The notes under the pieces: model-generated | Told to the model about the DNA's origin: nothing | The model's input: the letters and a program-made list of their open reading frames with translations, nothing else | Databases searched by the model: none | Shown here: in pieces, positions 5,460 through 12,575 of the stretch | How the letters are laid out: each line of letters begins with the position of its first letter | How positions within the stretch are numbered: position 1 is the first letter of the stretch | DNA from: Porphyromonas sp. | Lineage (GTDB): Bacteria; Bacteroidota; Bacteroidia; Bacteroidales; Porphyromonadaceae | Direction of reading: 5' to 3' | DNA length: 13,679 bases | Assembly (NCBI GenBank): GCA_029983505.1 | Contig: JASBZK010000046.1 | Location: forward strand, 1 to 13,679 | Program-made: the position numbers and the translations under genes

Positions 5460-6662
5460 TTATTTGGTGACGATGGCAAGCGTATCGCGGGCGATGAGCA
5501 GCTCTTCATCCGTGGGGATGATGGCCACTTTTACCTTGGAGTCGGGGGTGGAGATGACGACATCTTTGCCGCGCACTTTGGCATTCAGTTCCTTGTCGAG
5601 TTTGATGCCGGCGTACTCCATATGCTCGCACACGTACTCACGGGTGACGGCTTGGTTTTCGCCCACACCGCCCGTGAAGATGATGGCGTCCGCACCGTTA
5701 AGCTCGGCGAGGAATGCACCCACGTACTTCTTGATGCGGTGGTTGTACATATTCATAGTGAGGATGGCCCGCTCGTCTCCGCGCTCCATAGCGGACTCTA
5801 CGTCACGCATGTCGCCGGAATCACTCTCCATCACGCCTATCACACCGGACTTCTTATTGAGGATGTCGCTTAGGTCGTGAGCAGAGAGGTGCTCTTTCTC
5901 CATAATGAAAGTAAGTGCGCCGGGGTCGACGTCACCGGAGCGCGAGCCCATCATCAGTCCCTCAAGGGGGGTCATCCCAAGTGTGGTATCGATGGCCTTG
6001 CCGTCCTTAATCGCCGTAACCGAAGCCCCGTTGCCGATGTGGCAGGTGATGATCTTGGACTTATGGTAGTCGAGACCGAGGAACTTGGCTCCGTGCAGAG
6101 AGACATAGCGGTGGCTCGTGCCGTGGAACCCGTAGCGACGTACCTTGTAGTCCCTGTAGTACCGATAGGGAATCGGGTAGATGTATGCGTAAGGCTCCAT
6201 AGAGGAGAGGAATGCGGTGTCGAAGACGGCTACTTGCGGCACTTTGGGGAGGAGCTTGGAGATGGCTGCCACACCCTTAAGGTTAGCGGGGTTGTGGAGC
6301 GGTGCAAGGTCGGTGAGGCTCTTAACCGTGTCGATGACTTCGTCCGTAATGAGCGTACTTTCCTTAAACTCCTCTCCACCGTGTACCATACGGTGTCCGA
6401 CGGCATTGATTTCGTCGAAGGACTTAATCGCACCGTACTTGGGGTCGGTGAGCGTACTGAGAATCAGTTCCACCGCTACCGTATGCTCCGGCAGGGGTTT
6501 CTCGATCACGACGCTCTCGCCGTTATTGTCCTTAAACTTGAGGAAAGAGCCGTCGATGCCGACGCGCTCGACGCCTCCTTTGGCGAGGACCTTCTCGCCG
6601 TCCATGTCGTAGAGTTTGTATTTAACTGAGGAGCTGCCACAGTTCAGTACCAAAATCTTCAT
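5460..6662 (-). CDS. ackA: Acetate kinase
   Basis: This cytoplasmic enzyme converts acetyl phosphate and ADP to acetate and ATP, the energy-yielding last step of acetate fermentation. The 400-residue length is standard. Family motifs by position: LNCGSSSVKY (6-15, with N7), GHRMVHGG (89-96, with R91), FDTAF (147-151, with D148), RRYGFHGTSHRYVS (175-188, with H180), CHIGNGASV (207-215), GSRSGDVDPG (239-248, with R241), FTGGVGEN (329-336) and PTDEEL (383-388, with E386). These match the ASKHA-fold nucleotide and catalytic residues of acetate kinases, so it should be active. It follows pta by 30 bases on the same strand, a conserved operon. Two hairpins follow the stop codon. Confidence 0.98.
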   Translation of the reverse strand: MKILVLNCGSSSVKYKLYDMDGEKVLAKGGVERVGIDGSFLKFKDNNGESVVIEKPLPEHTVAVELILSTLTDPKYGAIKSFDEINAVGHRMVHGGEEFKESTLITDEVIDTVKSLTDLAPLHNPANLKGVAAISKLLPKVPQVAVFDTAFLSSMEPYAYIYPIPYRYYRDYKVRRYGFHGTSHRYVSLHGAKFLGLDYHKSKIITCHIGNGASVTAIKDGKAIDTTLGMTPLEGLMMGSRSGDVDPGALTFIMEKEHLSAHDLSDILNKKSGVIGVMESDSGDMRDVESAMERGDERAILTMNMYNHRIKKYVGAFLAELNGADAIIFTGGVGENQAVTREYVCEHMEYAGIKLDKELNAKVRGKDVVISTPDSKVKVAIIPTDEELLIARDTLAIVTK

Positions 6663-6692
6663 TGCAGATGGATGTGTATTTGGGGTTAAAGG

Positions 6693-7715
6693 TTAGGCTT
6701 TCTTGGCTGCAGAGGCCTGAAGGCTCGTTATGGCAATCATATAGAAAATGTCGTCCGTAGAGCATCCGCGGGAGAGGTCGTTGACGGGGAGTGCCATACC
6801 TTGGAGGATCGGGCCGACTGCTGTCGCGTTACCGAGACGCTGGGCAAGCTTATAGCCGATATTTGCGGCTTCGAGGTCGGGGAAAATGAGGACGTTCGCT
6901 TTGCCTGCCACCTTGCTACCGGGGGCTTTGAGGGCACCGGTCTTGGGGTCGAGTGCGGCGTCGACCTGGAGCTCGCCGTCGATGTCGAATTGCGGGGCTT
7001 TTTCTTGAGCCAACTTGGTGGCTTCGACTACTTTGTCCACAAATTCGTGCTGAGCCGAGCCCTTGGTGCTGAATGAGAGCATAGCCACGCGCGGAGTGAT
7101 GCCGGCGATGTCGCGAGCAGTCTCTGCCGTAGAGACTGCTATCTGGGCGAGCTCTTCGGCGTTGGGGTTCGGCATCACGGCGCAGTCTCCGACGACGAGG
7201 AGACCGTTGTCTCCGTAGGGGTTATTTTTCAGTTCTTCGGAAATCATTACGAGGAAGGCACCGCTGACTACTTTCGTACCGGGTTTGGTCTTGACGATCT
7301 GCAGGGCGGGACGAAGCACGTCACCTGTAGCGTGAATTGCTCCGGACACTTCCCCGTCGGCATCACCGTTTTTGATCAAAAGAGTGCCGAGATAGAGCGG
7401 ATCTTCCGCGAGCTTCTCTGCTTTCTCCATCGTCATACCTTTGGCTTTGCGGATTTCGTAGAGGAGCTCTGCGTATTTCTGCTTGTCCGGGTTTTGGGTA
7501 GGGGAGAGTAGGGTGGCTTTTTCGATATGGGCAAGTCCGAGTTCGGAAGCTTTTGCCTTAATCTCTTCCGGTTCGCCGATGAGTATGATTTTTGCCACGC
7601 CTTCTGCGAGGGCGCGGTCTGCGGCACGGAGGTTTCTCTCCTCGGTTCCTTCGGGAAGGACGATGGTGCGTAGTTCTTTCTTAGCTTGAGCTACAAAGCT
7701 TTCCAGTAATTGCAT
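6693..7715 (-). CDS. pta: Phosphate acetyltransferase (short, class I)
   Basis: This enzyme transfers the acetyl group from acetyl-CoA to phosphate, giving acetyl phosphate for acetate kinase encoded just downstream. The 340-residue protein consists of the catalytic PTA/PTB domain only, without the regulatory N-terminal domains of the long E. coli-type enzyme. Recognisable motifs are VLPEGTEERNLRAA (19-32), NGDADGEVSGAIHAT (116-130), MLSFSTKGSA (212-221), DGELQVDAA (246-254), FPDLEAANIGYKL (278-290), LQGMALPVNDLSRG (304-317) and CSTDDI (318-323). The start ATG at 7713-7715 lies directly before the usual family start. A candidate promoter is at 7771-7778. Together with ackA it forms the acetate overflow pathway typical of fermenting anaerobes. 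Confidence 0.98.
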   Translation of the reverse strand: MQLLESFVAQAKKELRTIVLPEGTEERNLRAADRALAEGVAKIILIGEPEEIKAKASELGLAHIEKATLLSPTQNPDKQKYAELLYEIRKAKGMTMEKAEKLAEDPLYLGTLLIKNGDADGEVSGAIHATGDVLRPALQIVKTKPGTKVVSGAFLVMISEELKNNPYGDNGLLVVGDCAVMPNPNAEELAQIAVSTAETARDIAGITPRVAMLSFSTKGSAQHEFVDKVVEATKLAQEKAPQFDIDGELQVDAALDPKTGALKAPGSKVAGKANVLIFPDLEAANIGYKLAQRLGNATAVGPILQGMALPVNDLSRGCSTDDIFYMIAITSLQASAAKKA

Positions 7716-7770
7716 GATGCTAAATTATAGAAGAATATATGTTATTGATTTCATTCTATTTATGAATAAA

Positions 7771-7778
7771 CAAAAGTA
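7771..7778 (-). promoter_or_regulatory. Candidate -7 promoter element for pta-ackA (minus strand TACTTTTG)
   Basis: CAAAAGTA on the + strand reads TACTTTTG on the minus strand, matching TAnnTTTG, about 55 bases before the pta ATG. No clear TTTG lies at the -33 distance. A small hairpin CTTTTC-GCGA-GAAAAG (7782-7797) lies immediately upstream. Confidence 0.4.
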
Positions 7779-7884
7779 CCCACTTTTCGCGAGAAAAGGG
7801 GCACATTTGTCTCTATGTCGGGGTCAAACTTCATTTTACTCCGACTTTAGGTGCTGCACAGAATGAGCGTATGGGTACCGGATC

Positions 7885-7972
7885 AATTTTGCACGGACCG
7901 AAAATTATTTTTTGCTCTGACCCGGGGATCATTTTGGTACAGACCAAAAAAATGTCCCCGTACAGACCAAGA
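7885..7972. repeat. Intergenic GTACAGACC-family repeat cluster between rny and pta
   Basis: Three units lie here. AATTTT-GCACGGACCG-AAAATT (7885-7906) and TTTTGGTACAGACCAAAA (7932-7949) share a T-run, a 10-base core and an A-run; the second forms a perfect 7-bp hairpin with loop ACAG and is nested between GGGGA (7924-7928) and TCCCC. A third, GTACAGACCAAGATTT, starts at 7960. The surrounding 293-base spacer (7716-8008) has no gene that I can support. Because rny and pta are both on the minus strand, this cluster lies between the end of one transcript and the promoter of the next. Confidence 0.65.
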
Positions 7973-8008
7973 TTTCTCCCGATTCGGGCACTTGAATCCT
8001 TAGTGGTA

Positions 8009-9553
8009 TTATTTCGCGTAGGAGACGACGCGCGTCTCACGGATGACGGTGATTTTCACCTGCCCGGGGTAGGTGAGTTCGTCCTGAATCTGCTGGGCTA
8101 TCTGGTGGGAAAGGTCCTCGGTCTGGATGTCGCTCACCTTGTCGGCTCCGACGATCACACGGAGCTCACGACCCGCCTGGATGGCGTAGGTCTTAAGCAC
8201 ACCGGGGTAAGACTGGGCGAGCTTTTCGAGGCTGTCCAGACGCTTGATGTAGGCTTCTGCGATTTCGCGGCGTGCACCGGGACGTGCTCCGCTGATGGCG
8301 TCGCAGACTTGGACAATGGGGGCGATAAGCGACTCCATCTCCACATCTTCGTGGTGGGCGCCTACGGCGTTGCAGATGTCCGGTTTTTCCTTGTACTTCT
8401 CGCAAATCTTCATCCCCAAAAGTGCGTGCGGCAGTTCGGGCTCGTCGTCGGGAACCTTGCCGATGTCGTGCAGCAGACCCGCACGCTTGGCTTTCTTGGG
8501 GTTAAGTCCCAGCTCTGTGGCCATTACCGCACAGAGGTTGGCCGTCTCGCGGGAGTGCTGCAAGAGGTTCTGACCATAAGAAGAGCGGTACTTCATCTTA
8601 CCCACCAATCGGATGAGCTCGGGGTGCATCCCGTGGATGCCGAGGTCGATGACGGTGCGTTTGCCGGTCTCGGCGATTTCGTCCTCTATCTGCTGGCGGA
8701 CACGCTCTACGACTTCCTCGATGCGGGCGGGGTGGATCCGGCCGTCCTGTACAAGCTGGTGGAGCGCCAAGCGGGCGATCTCCCTGCGTACGGGGTCGAA
8801 GCAGGAGAGTACGATGGCTTCCGGAGTATCGTCGACGATGACTTCCACGCCTGTGGCAGCTTCCAGTGCACGTATATTGCGACCTTCCCGACCGATGATG
8901 CGACCTTTGACTTCGTCGCTGTCGATGTGGAAGATGGTGACCGAGTTTTCGATCACGGTCTCGGTTGCTATGCGCTGAATCGTCTTGATGATGACGTTTT
9001 TGGCTTGGAAATTGGCCGTCATCTTGGCTTCGTCCATGATCTCGTCGATAAGCGACTGCGCCTCTTCCCTCGCCTCATCTTTGAGACTTTCGACGAGGCG
9101 TTGCTTGGCTTCGTCGACGCTTAGTCCGGAGATTGTCTCGAGCTCGGAGAGCTCTTTGCGCTTAAGGAGATCCAGCTCGGCCTCTTTCTCTTTCACGAAT
9201 AGCTGCTGCTTCTCCAGGTCGGTCGTTTTTTGTGTTAGGTCATTGGACTTGGATACCAGTTGCTCTTGGCGTTGCTTTAGGTCTTGCTCTCTGTTTTTGA
9301 GCTTTGCCTCCACACTCTGGAGTTTATTTTGGCGGGAACGGATTTCTTTCTCGAGCTCGTTCTTCTTGTTCATGAACTCCTCCTTAATTTCGAGGAGCTT
9401 ATTATTCTTGAGCAGTTCGGCATCTTGTTCTGCTTGCGCCCTGAGCCGATCCATTTCGAGCTTATTCTTCTTGCTGAGTGCATTCCAGAGCAAGTATCCG
9501 CCGATAACGAGTATCAAAAGGGCAATGAGCAGAGCCATTAAAATTGGGCTCAT
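8009..9553 (-). CDS. rny: Ribonuclease Y, membrane-anchored endoribonuclease
   Basis: RNase Y starts mRNA decay and processing at the inner face of the membrane. The 514-residue protein has an N-terminal membrane helix (about 3-24), a long charged coiled coil (about 28-180), a KH RNA-binding domain with GRIIGREGRNIRALE (217-231) and VIVDDTPEAI (238-247), and an HD hydrolase domain. The metal-binding residues visible are H333 (QHSRE), the HD pair H362/D363 (GLLHDIGK), H400/H401 (GAHHED) and D418 (VCDAISGARPGARRE). Length and domain order match the family. Two in-frame ATGs lie five codons apart (9553 and 9538); the first is chosen but the second is possible. It is the last gene of the fabD/coiled-coil/zapA/rny run, 47 bases after zapA. 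Confidence 0.97.
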   Translation of the reverse strand: MSPILMALLIALLILVIGGYLLWNALSKKNKLEMDRLRAQAEQDAELLKNNKLLEIKEEFMNKKNELEKEIRSRQNKLQSVEAKLKNREQDLKQRQEQLVSKSNDLTQKTTDLEKQQLFVKEKEAELDLLKRKELSELETISGLSVDEAKQRLVESLKDEAREEAQSLIDEIMDEAKMTANFQAKNVIIKTIQRIATETVIENSVTIFHIDSDEVKGRIIGREGRNIRALEAATGVEVIVDDTPEAIVLSCFDPVRREIARLALHQLVQDGRIHPARIEEVVERVRQQIEDEIAETGKRTVIDLGIHGMHPELIRLVGKMKYRSSYGQNLLQHSRETANLCAVMATELGLNPKKAKRAGLLHDIGKVPDDEPELPHALLGMKICEKYKEKPDICNAVGAHHEDVEMESLIAPIVQVCDAISGARPGARREIAEAYIKRLDSLEKLAQSYPGVLKTYAIQAGRELRVIVGADKVSDIQTEDLSHQIAQQIQDELTYPGQVKITVIRETRVVSYAK

Positions 9554-9600
9554 ATATGGTTGGTGATTTTGATTATTATGGTGTAATGTAAAAAGTTTGT

Positions 9601-9906
9601 CTATGTATTACGGTCCGCTTCGTCGAGGTCTGTGAGTAGGTCGCTTAGGATATTGGAGAGGCGGAGGCTCTCGACGGCATCCCGGAGGGCAGCCAGGTCA
9701 TTGGCCAAATGAATGGCGACATAGGTCATCACCTCTTCTTCGGACGCATCCGGGTAGGCGGCTTCGTACTTGGCAAGTAGTCGATTGAGTTCACCGGCGC
9801 CTTGGCGCAAGTGCTTCTCGGAGTCGGTGTCTGCCGGTATGGTAAAGGGAATCGGATCCTGCCGACCGATGCGCAAGTTTATGCGTCTGAAACGTTTGGC
9901 TTCCAT
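9601..9906 (-). CDS. zapA: Cell division protein ZapA
   Basis: ZapA binds and bundles FtsZ filaments at the division ring. This 101-residue protein shows the family layout: an N-terminal strand region with INLRIGRQDPIPFTIPA (9-25), then SEKHLRQGAGELNRLL (29-44) beginning the helical part, and a long C-terminal helix (57-95) including YVAIHLANDLAALRD that forms the coiled-coil tetramer. It starts 10 bases after the preceding small coiled-coil gene and is followed by rny. This coiled-coil/zapA/rny order is, from memory, common in Bacteroidota. The family match is by overall pattern, since ZapA sequences diverge strongly. Confidence 0.85.
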   Translation of the reverse strand: MEAKRFRRINLRIGRQDPIPFTIPADTDSEKHLRQGAGELNRLLAKYEAAYPDASEEEVMTYVAIHLANDLAALRDAVESLRLSNILSDLLTDLDEADRNT

Positions 9907-9916
9907 AGTCTCCCGG

Positions 9917-10234
9917 TTACTTTACCCCGACTTCGAGTGCGGCGAGACACTTGTCCACTTCGCCGATGAGAACCTCTACCTCGTCCTTGAGTCTGCGTGT
10001 CGCGGGGTTACCGGAGTCTGTATCTCCTCCGTAGTTTCCGAAGGCCAACTTTTCCTCGAGCTTGCGGACGGTCTCCTCCTTTTGCTCCAGTTCGACCCTC
10101 AGCCGGTCTCTCTCTGCGGACACTGAGGTGAGCTCATCCCGGATCAGGCGGTGCTGTCTTAGGAGGTGTCCTACGCCGTTCCTCAGGTCACTCAGCAGCC
10201 GTCTCTCTTTTCCGAAAAGATTGTCGTCATCCAT
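9917..10234 (-). CDS. Small coiled-coil protein upstream of zapA, function unknown
   Basis: This 105-residue protein is not a family with a known function that I can name. It is highly charged, with a predicted coiled coil over about 25-65 (leucine-spaced LRQHRLIRDELTSVSAERDRL and onward), a Gly/Asp-rich hinge (66-77) and a C-terminal helix with LKDEVEVLIGEVDKCLAAL (82-100). The ending 'I.EVDKC.A.L' is, from memory, a conserved signature of Bacteroidota genes placed just before zapA. It starts 39 bases after fabD and ends 10 bases before zapA, so co-transcription with zapA is likely. A ZapB-like partner role in cell division is a reasonable guess from size, coiled coil and position, but it is unproven. 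Confidence 0.82.
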   Translation of the reverse strand: MDDDNLFGKERRLLSDLRNGVGHLLRQHRLIRDELTSVSAERDRLRVELEQKEETVRKLEEKLAFGNYGGDTDSGNPATRRLKDEVEVLIGEVDKCLAALEVGVK

Positions 10235-10273
10235 CCGATGTCCTTATTCGCGAGAAAAGCGTGTGTCCGTCTC

Positions 10274-11170
10274 TCAAGACCCGAAGCCAGAGATCACTAC
10301 GTCGGAGCCGGCGGGTGCGATCTTCTTCACCAGTCCCTGGAGTACGTTTCCGGGACCGAACTCGGTGAACTCCGTCGCGCCGTCCTTGAGCATATTCAAG
10401 ACCGTATTTGTCCAAAGGACGGGACTATTGAGCTGCCGGACAAGGTTCTCCCGAATAAGGGCGGGGTCGGTGTAGGGCTGCGCATCCACGTTTTGGTACA
10501 CGGGACATCCGGGTGCATTAAAGGGCGTCTTTTCGATGGCTGCCGCAAGCTCTTCGCGCGCGTCGCTCATCAGTGGGCTGTGGAATGCACCGCCTACCTT
10601 GAGTGGCAGGACGCGCTTGGCTCCGGCTGCCTTAAGCAGTTCACCCGCTTTTTCCACGCCGGCAAAAGAGCCGGATATGACGATCTGACCGGGGCAGTTG
10701 AAATTCGCTGCCACGACCACTTCGTCCGTTACCTCTGCACACTTGGCAATCACGACGTCATCCGCCAAACCAAGTACTGCCGCCATCGTGGAGGGGTGTG
10801 CCTCACAGGCCTTTTGCATCGCAAAAGCGCGCTTTGCCACCAAGGCGAGTGCGTCGCTAAAGGCGAGCGCTCCGCTGACGGCAAGAGCGGTGAACTCTCC
10901 GAGCGAGTGTCCTGCCACCATATCCGGTTTGCGGTCACGTCCAAAAACCTCAGCCGAGAGGTAAGAGTGGACAAAGACGGCAGGTTGTGTGACTTTTGTC
11001 TCTTTGAGCTGCTCTTCCGTCCCCTCCAAAACGATCTCCCTTAAGTCGAATCCGAGCACTTCGGAAGCCTCGTCATAGAGCTCTTTGGCGCCGGTGGCAG
11101 GATTCTCGAAGAGCTCCTTGCCCATCCCTACGTACTGCGCTCCCTGACCGGGAAAAATATATGCTAACAT
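10274..11170 (-). CDS. fabD: Malonyl-CoA:acyl carrier protein transacylase
   Basis: This enzyme loads malonyl groups from malonyl-CoA onto acyl carrier protein, supplying the extender for type II fatty acid synthesis. The 298-residue protein is a typical single-domain FabD. FPGQGAQYVGMG (6-17) forms the oxyanion region, GHSLGE (87-92) holds the catalytic Ser89, R114 (VAKRAFAM) binds the malonyl carboxylate, H197 (GAFHSPLM) is the catalytic histidine, and FNCPGQIVISG (157-167) and FGPGNVLQGLVKK (271-283) complete the pattern. The start is the first ATG, directly before the conserved YIFPGQG. It heads a minus-strand gene run leading to the coiled-coil gene, zapA and rny. Its leader (11171-11254) contains two hairpins. 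Confidence 0.98.
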   Translation of the reverse strand: MLAYIFPGQGAQYVGMGKELFENPATGAKELYDEASEVLGFDLREIVLEGTEEQLKETKVTQPAVFVHSYLSAEVFGRDRKPDMVAGHSLGEFTALAVSGALAFSDALALVAKRAFAMQKACEAHPSTMAAVLGLADDVVIAKCAEVTDEVVVAANFNCPGQIVISGSFAGVEKAGELLKAAGAKRVLPLKVGGAFHSPLMSDAREELAAAIEKTPFNAPGCPVYQNVDAQPYTDPALIRENLVRQLNSPVLWTNTVLNMLKDGATEFTEFGPGNVLQGLVKKIAPAGSDVVISGFGS

Positions 11171-11197
11171 ATTTTGGAAATCTATGTTGATAATATA

Positions 11198-11262
11198 ACG
11201 GTTTCACGGTCGCCCTTATTGGGAAACCGTGGTGGCAGTTTATACCACCGAGTACAAATCTA
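11198..11262 (-). promoter_or_regulatory. fabD promoter -7 element and two leader hairpins
   Basis: CAAATCTA (11255-11262) reads TAGATTTG on the minus strand, fitting the -7 consensus, but no TTTG is seen at the -33 distance. Directly downstream on the minus strand lie a 5-bp hairpin (CCACC 11245-11249 with GGTGG 11231-11235) and an 8-bp hairpin (GAAACCGT 11223-11230 with ACGGTTTC 11198-11205). They would lie at the start of the fabD mRNA or overlap the promoter as an operator-like inverted repeat. Confidence 0.4.
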
Positions 11263-11320
11263 CCAAAAGTCTGAGAGAATAGTTAACAGCCCCGTCCCTG
11301 AGCTACTAACTGCTAACTAA

Positions 11321-11406
11321 TTTTGGTACAGACCGGGAAAAACTTTTTGCACAGAACCGGACAGAGAGGAGACACAGACCGAAAGGATCCTCTCGGTACG
11401 TGCGAA
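11321..11406. repeat. Intergenic GTACAGACC-family repeat cluster upstream of tRNA-Leu
   Basis: Four units follow one another: TTTTGGTACAGACC (11321-11334, identical to 7932-7945), TTTTGCACAGAACCGG (11345-11360), CACAGACCGAAA (11373-11384) and TCGGTACGTGCGAAAA (11394-11409 region, nearly matching 2145-2159). GAGAGGA (11364-11370) and TCCTCTC (11388-11394) form a 7-bp inverted repeat around the third unit. Confidence 0.6.
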
Positions 11407-11466
11407 AAAGTGAGCCCGGTCTCAATTCACGAAAGCATTCCCACGGAGTGCCTGTCCGTCTCCGAC

Positions 11467-11496
11467 TTTGGGGTTTGGAGATTTTGGGTACCTTTG
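11467..11496 (+). promoter_or_regulatory. Promoter of tRNA-Leu (TTTG, 18-base spacer, TACCTTTG)
   Basis: TTTG at 11467-11470 and TACCTTTG at 11489-11496 are separated by 18 bases, close to the Bacteroidota -33/-7 consensus spacing. The expected transcript start is near 11503, about 20 bases before the mature tRNA 5' end. Confidence 0.65.
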
Positions 11497-11525
11497 CGGT
11501 GCGCTCGAAGAAGCGAGAGAAGCCT

Positions 11526-11607
11526 GCGACTGTGGCGTAATTGGTAGCCGCGCCAGACTTAGGATCTGGTGGAGCGATCCGTAAGGGTTCGAGTCCCTTC
11601 AGTCGCA
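11526..11607 (+). tRNA. tRNA-Leu, anticodon UAG
   Basis: The cloverleaf can be folded by hand. Acceptor GCGACTG (11526-11532) pairs with CAGTCGC (11600-11606), and A11607 is the discriminator. The anticodon stem CCAGA/TCTGG (11553-11557/11565-11569) encloses CTTAGGA, placing TAG at 11560-11562, which reads CUA and other CUN leucine codons. The variable arm (11570-11582) contains a GGA/TCC stem typical of class II tRNAs, and the T arm is AAGGG-TTCGAGT-CCCTT (11583-11599). The D loop contains TTGGTAG. The 3' CCA is not encoded (CAGC follows the discriminator), so it must be added by CCA transferase. Confidence 0.95.
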
Positions 11608-11613
11608 CAGCAA

Positions 11614-11660
11614 AAAAGAGTACCCTTGGAGATGCGTTCGATCCCCAAGGGTACTCTTTT
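11614..11660. terminator. Bidirectional intrinsic terminator between tRNA-Leu and the dedA-family gene
   Basis: Bases 11614-11629 are the exact reverse complement of 11645-11660, a 16-bp stem with a 15-base loop. The stem starts with AAAA and ends with TTTT, so U-runs are available on both strands. It can end the tRNA transcript on the + strand and the dedA-family transcript on the minus strand. Confidence 0.88.
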
Positions 11661-11712
11661 GTGTGGTATTCAGACCGAAGTCTTTTGCCCAAAGGTCTAC
11701 GAGCGGACGCCG

Positions 11713-12378
11713 TTACTCTGCCTCCTTCGTGTCGGGTATGATGTCCACCTTGGGGCGCTTGTAGGCTTTGAAGATGATGTAAGCAAGGGCGACGAGTACG
11801 ACGGCAAGAATGCCGTAACCGATTTCGTGCGAGTATTTTGATACGACTTCATTCAGTTCGTCGTAGGGGACGGTTCTCTCGAGAAACCAGCCCAAGAGGG
11901 CAAGTACCGTGTTCCAGATGCCTGCCCCGAGAGCCGTATAAAGGACAAAAGGGAGAATGGGCATTTTGGCCAAGCCTGCAGGGATGGAGATGAGCTGACG
12001 GATGCCCGGCACGAGGCGTCCGATGAACGTCGCCACGGCTCCGTGCTTGACGAAAAACAGTTCCGACTTGACCACCTTGTCTTTGTCCAAAAGGAAGAGG
12101 GCGCCAAGCTTGCTCTCTGCGAAGCGGTAAATAATAGGTCGCCCCAGCCATACGGCGAGGTAGTAATTGATGAATGCGCCGCAAATCGCACCCAGTGTGC
12201 CGACAAGGACGATAAGCACTATATTCAGATCCCCCCTGCTTGCGGCAAGATAAGCGGCAGGCGGGATGACGACTTCACTCGGAAACGGGACGAAGGAGCT
12301 CTCGATGACCATCAGAATAAAGATGGTGAAGTAATTGAGGTTGTCGAGGCACCATTGTATGAAAGGAATACTCTCCAT
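11713..12378 (-). CDS. DedA/VTT family inner-membrane protein (SNARE-associated domain)
   Basis: DedA-family proteins are membrane proteins linked to lipid (undecaprenyl phosphate or phospholipid) translocation and envelope homeostasis. The 221-residue protein shows the family motifs: a first hydrophobic segment (about 13-30), FVPFPSEVVIPPAAYLA (29-45), a glycine-rich helix (GTLGAICGAFINYYLA, 60-75) followed by WLGRPI, the signature FIGRLVPGIRQLISIPAGLAKM (118-139, with R121, P124 and R127), and C-terminal helices at about 145-167 and 187-205. The ATG at 12378 is chosen over the in-frame ATG at 12417. A -7 promoter element at 12426-12433 would start transcription about where the longer protein would begin, and the shorter start matches the family. 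It converges with the tRNA and diverges from the Nudix gene. Confidence 0.92.
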   Translation of the reverse strand: MESIPFIQWCLDNLNYFTIFILMVIESSFVPFPSEVVIPPAAYLAASRGDLNIVLIVLVGTLGAICGAFINYYLAVWLGRPIIYRFAESKLGALFLLDKDKVVKSELFFVKHGAVATFIGRLVPGIRQLISIPAGLAKMPILPFVLYTALGAGIWNTVLALLGWFLERTVPYDELNEVVSKYSHEIGYGILAVVLVALAYIIFKAYKRPKVDIIPDTKEAE

Positions 12379-12425
12379 AAAGATATGCTTGGGGTTGATG
12401 TAAGTCCGGATTCTCAATTCTTTGG

Positions 12426-12433
12426 CAAAGGTA
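12426..12433 (-). promoter_or_regulatory. -7 promoter element for the dedA-family gene (minus strand TACCTTTG)
   Basis: CAAAGGTA on the + strand reads TACCTTTG on the minus strand, a perfect -7 element of the form also seen before the tRNA and rpmH. No TTTG is visible at the right -33 spacing (the nearest is 13 bases away). It fixes the dedA-family start at 12378. Confidence 0.5.
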
Positions 12434-12487
12434 CACTTTTTGGAGCCAAAAGTTTGCCCTTTTTCGCATTAGTCCGAATTATTTCAC

Positions 12488-12495
12488 TACATTTG
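12488..12495 (+). promoter_or_regulatory. Candidate -7 promoter element (TACATTTG) for the Nudix gene
   Basis: TACATTTG fits the -7 consensus and would give a leader of about 75 bases. The nearest upstream TTTG is too far (31 bases), so the -33 element is weak. Confidence 0.42.
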
Positions 12496-12575
12496 TCCTG
12501 TCGGAGGTTGCCCCTGTGGACAGGCGTTTGCCCCGGTCAAATTCACGAAAACCTTATCCTCAATAGATAATCATT

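Larger units (their letters stand above)
11171..11525. other. Gene-free divergent spacer between fabD (-) and tRNA-Leu (+)
   Basis: This 355-base spacer carries the fabD leader hairpins and promoter on the minus strand, a GTACAGACC-family repeat cluster in the middle, and the tRNA promoter on the + strand. No coding region is supported. A 74-codon + frame here runs into the tRNA and is discarded. Confidence 0.7.

Noticed and set aside
5877..6629. 250-codon + strand frame over ackA
   Set aside because: It is a shadow of acetate kinase; no family features are present.
7871..9124. 417-codon open frame on the + strand over rny
   Set aside because: It is antisense to RNase Y, which has complete KH and HD motifs. 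The start lies in repeat DNA and no domain is recognisable.
10166..11044. 292-codon + strand frame over fabD
   Set aside because: It is a shadow of FabD, whose catalytic motifs are intact on the opposite strand.
12379..12417. 13-codon N-terminal extension of the dedA-family protein
   Set aside because: The predicted promoter element would start transcription at about this ATG, and the family normally starts near the shorter ATG.
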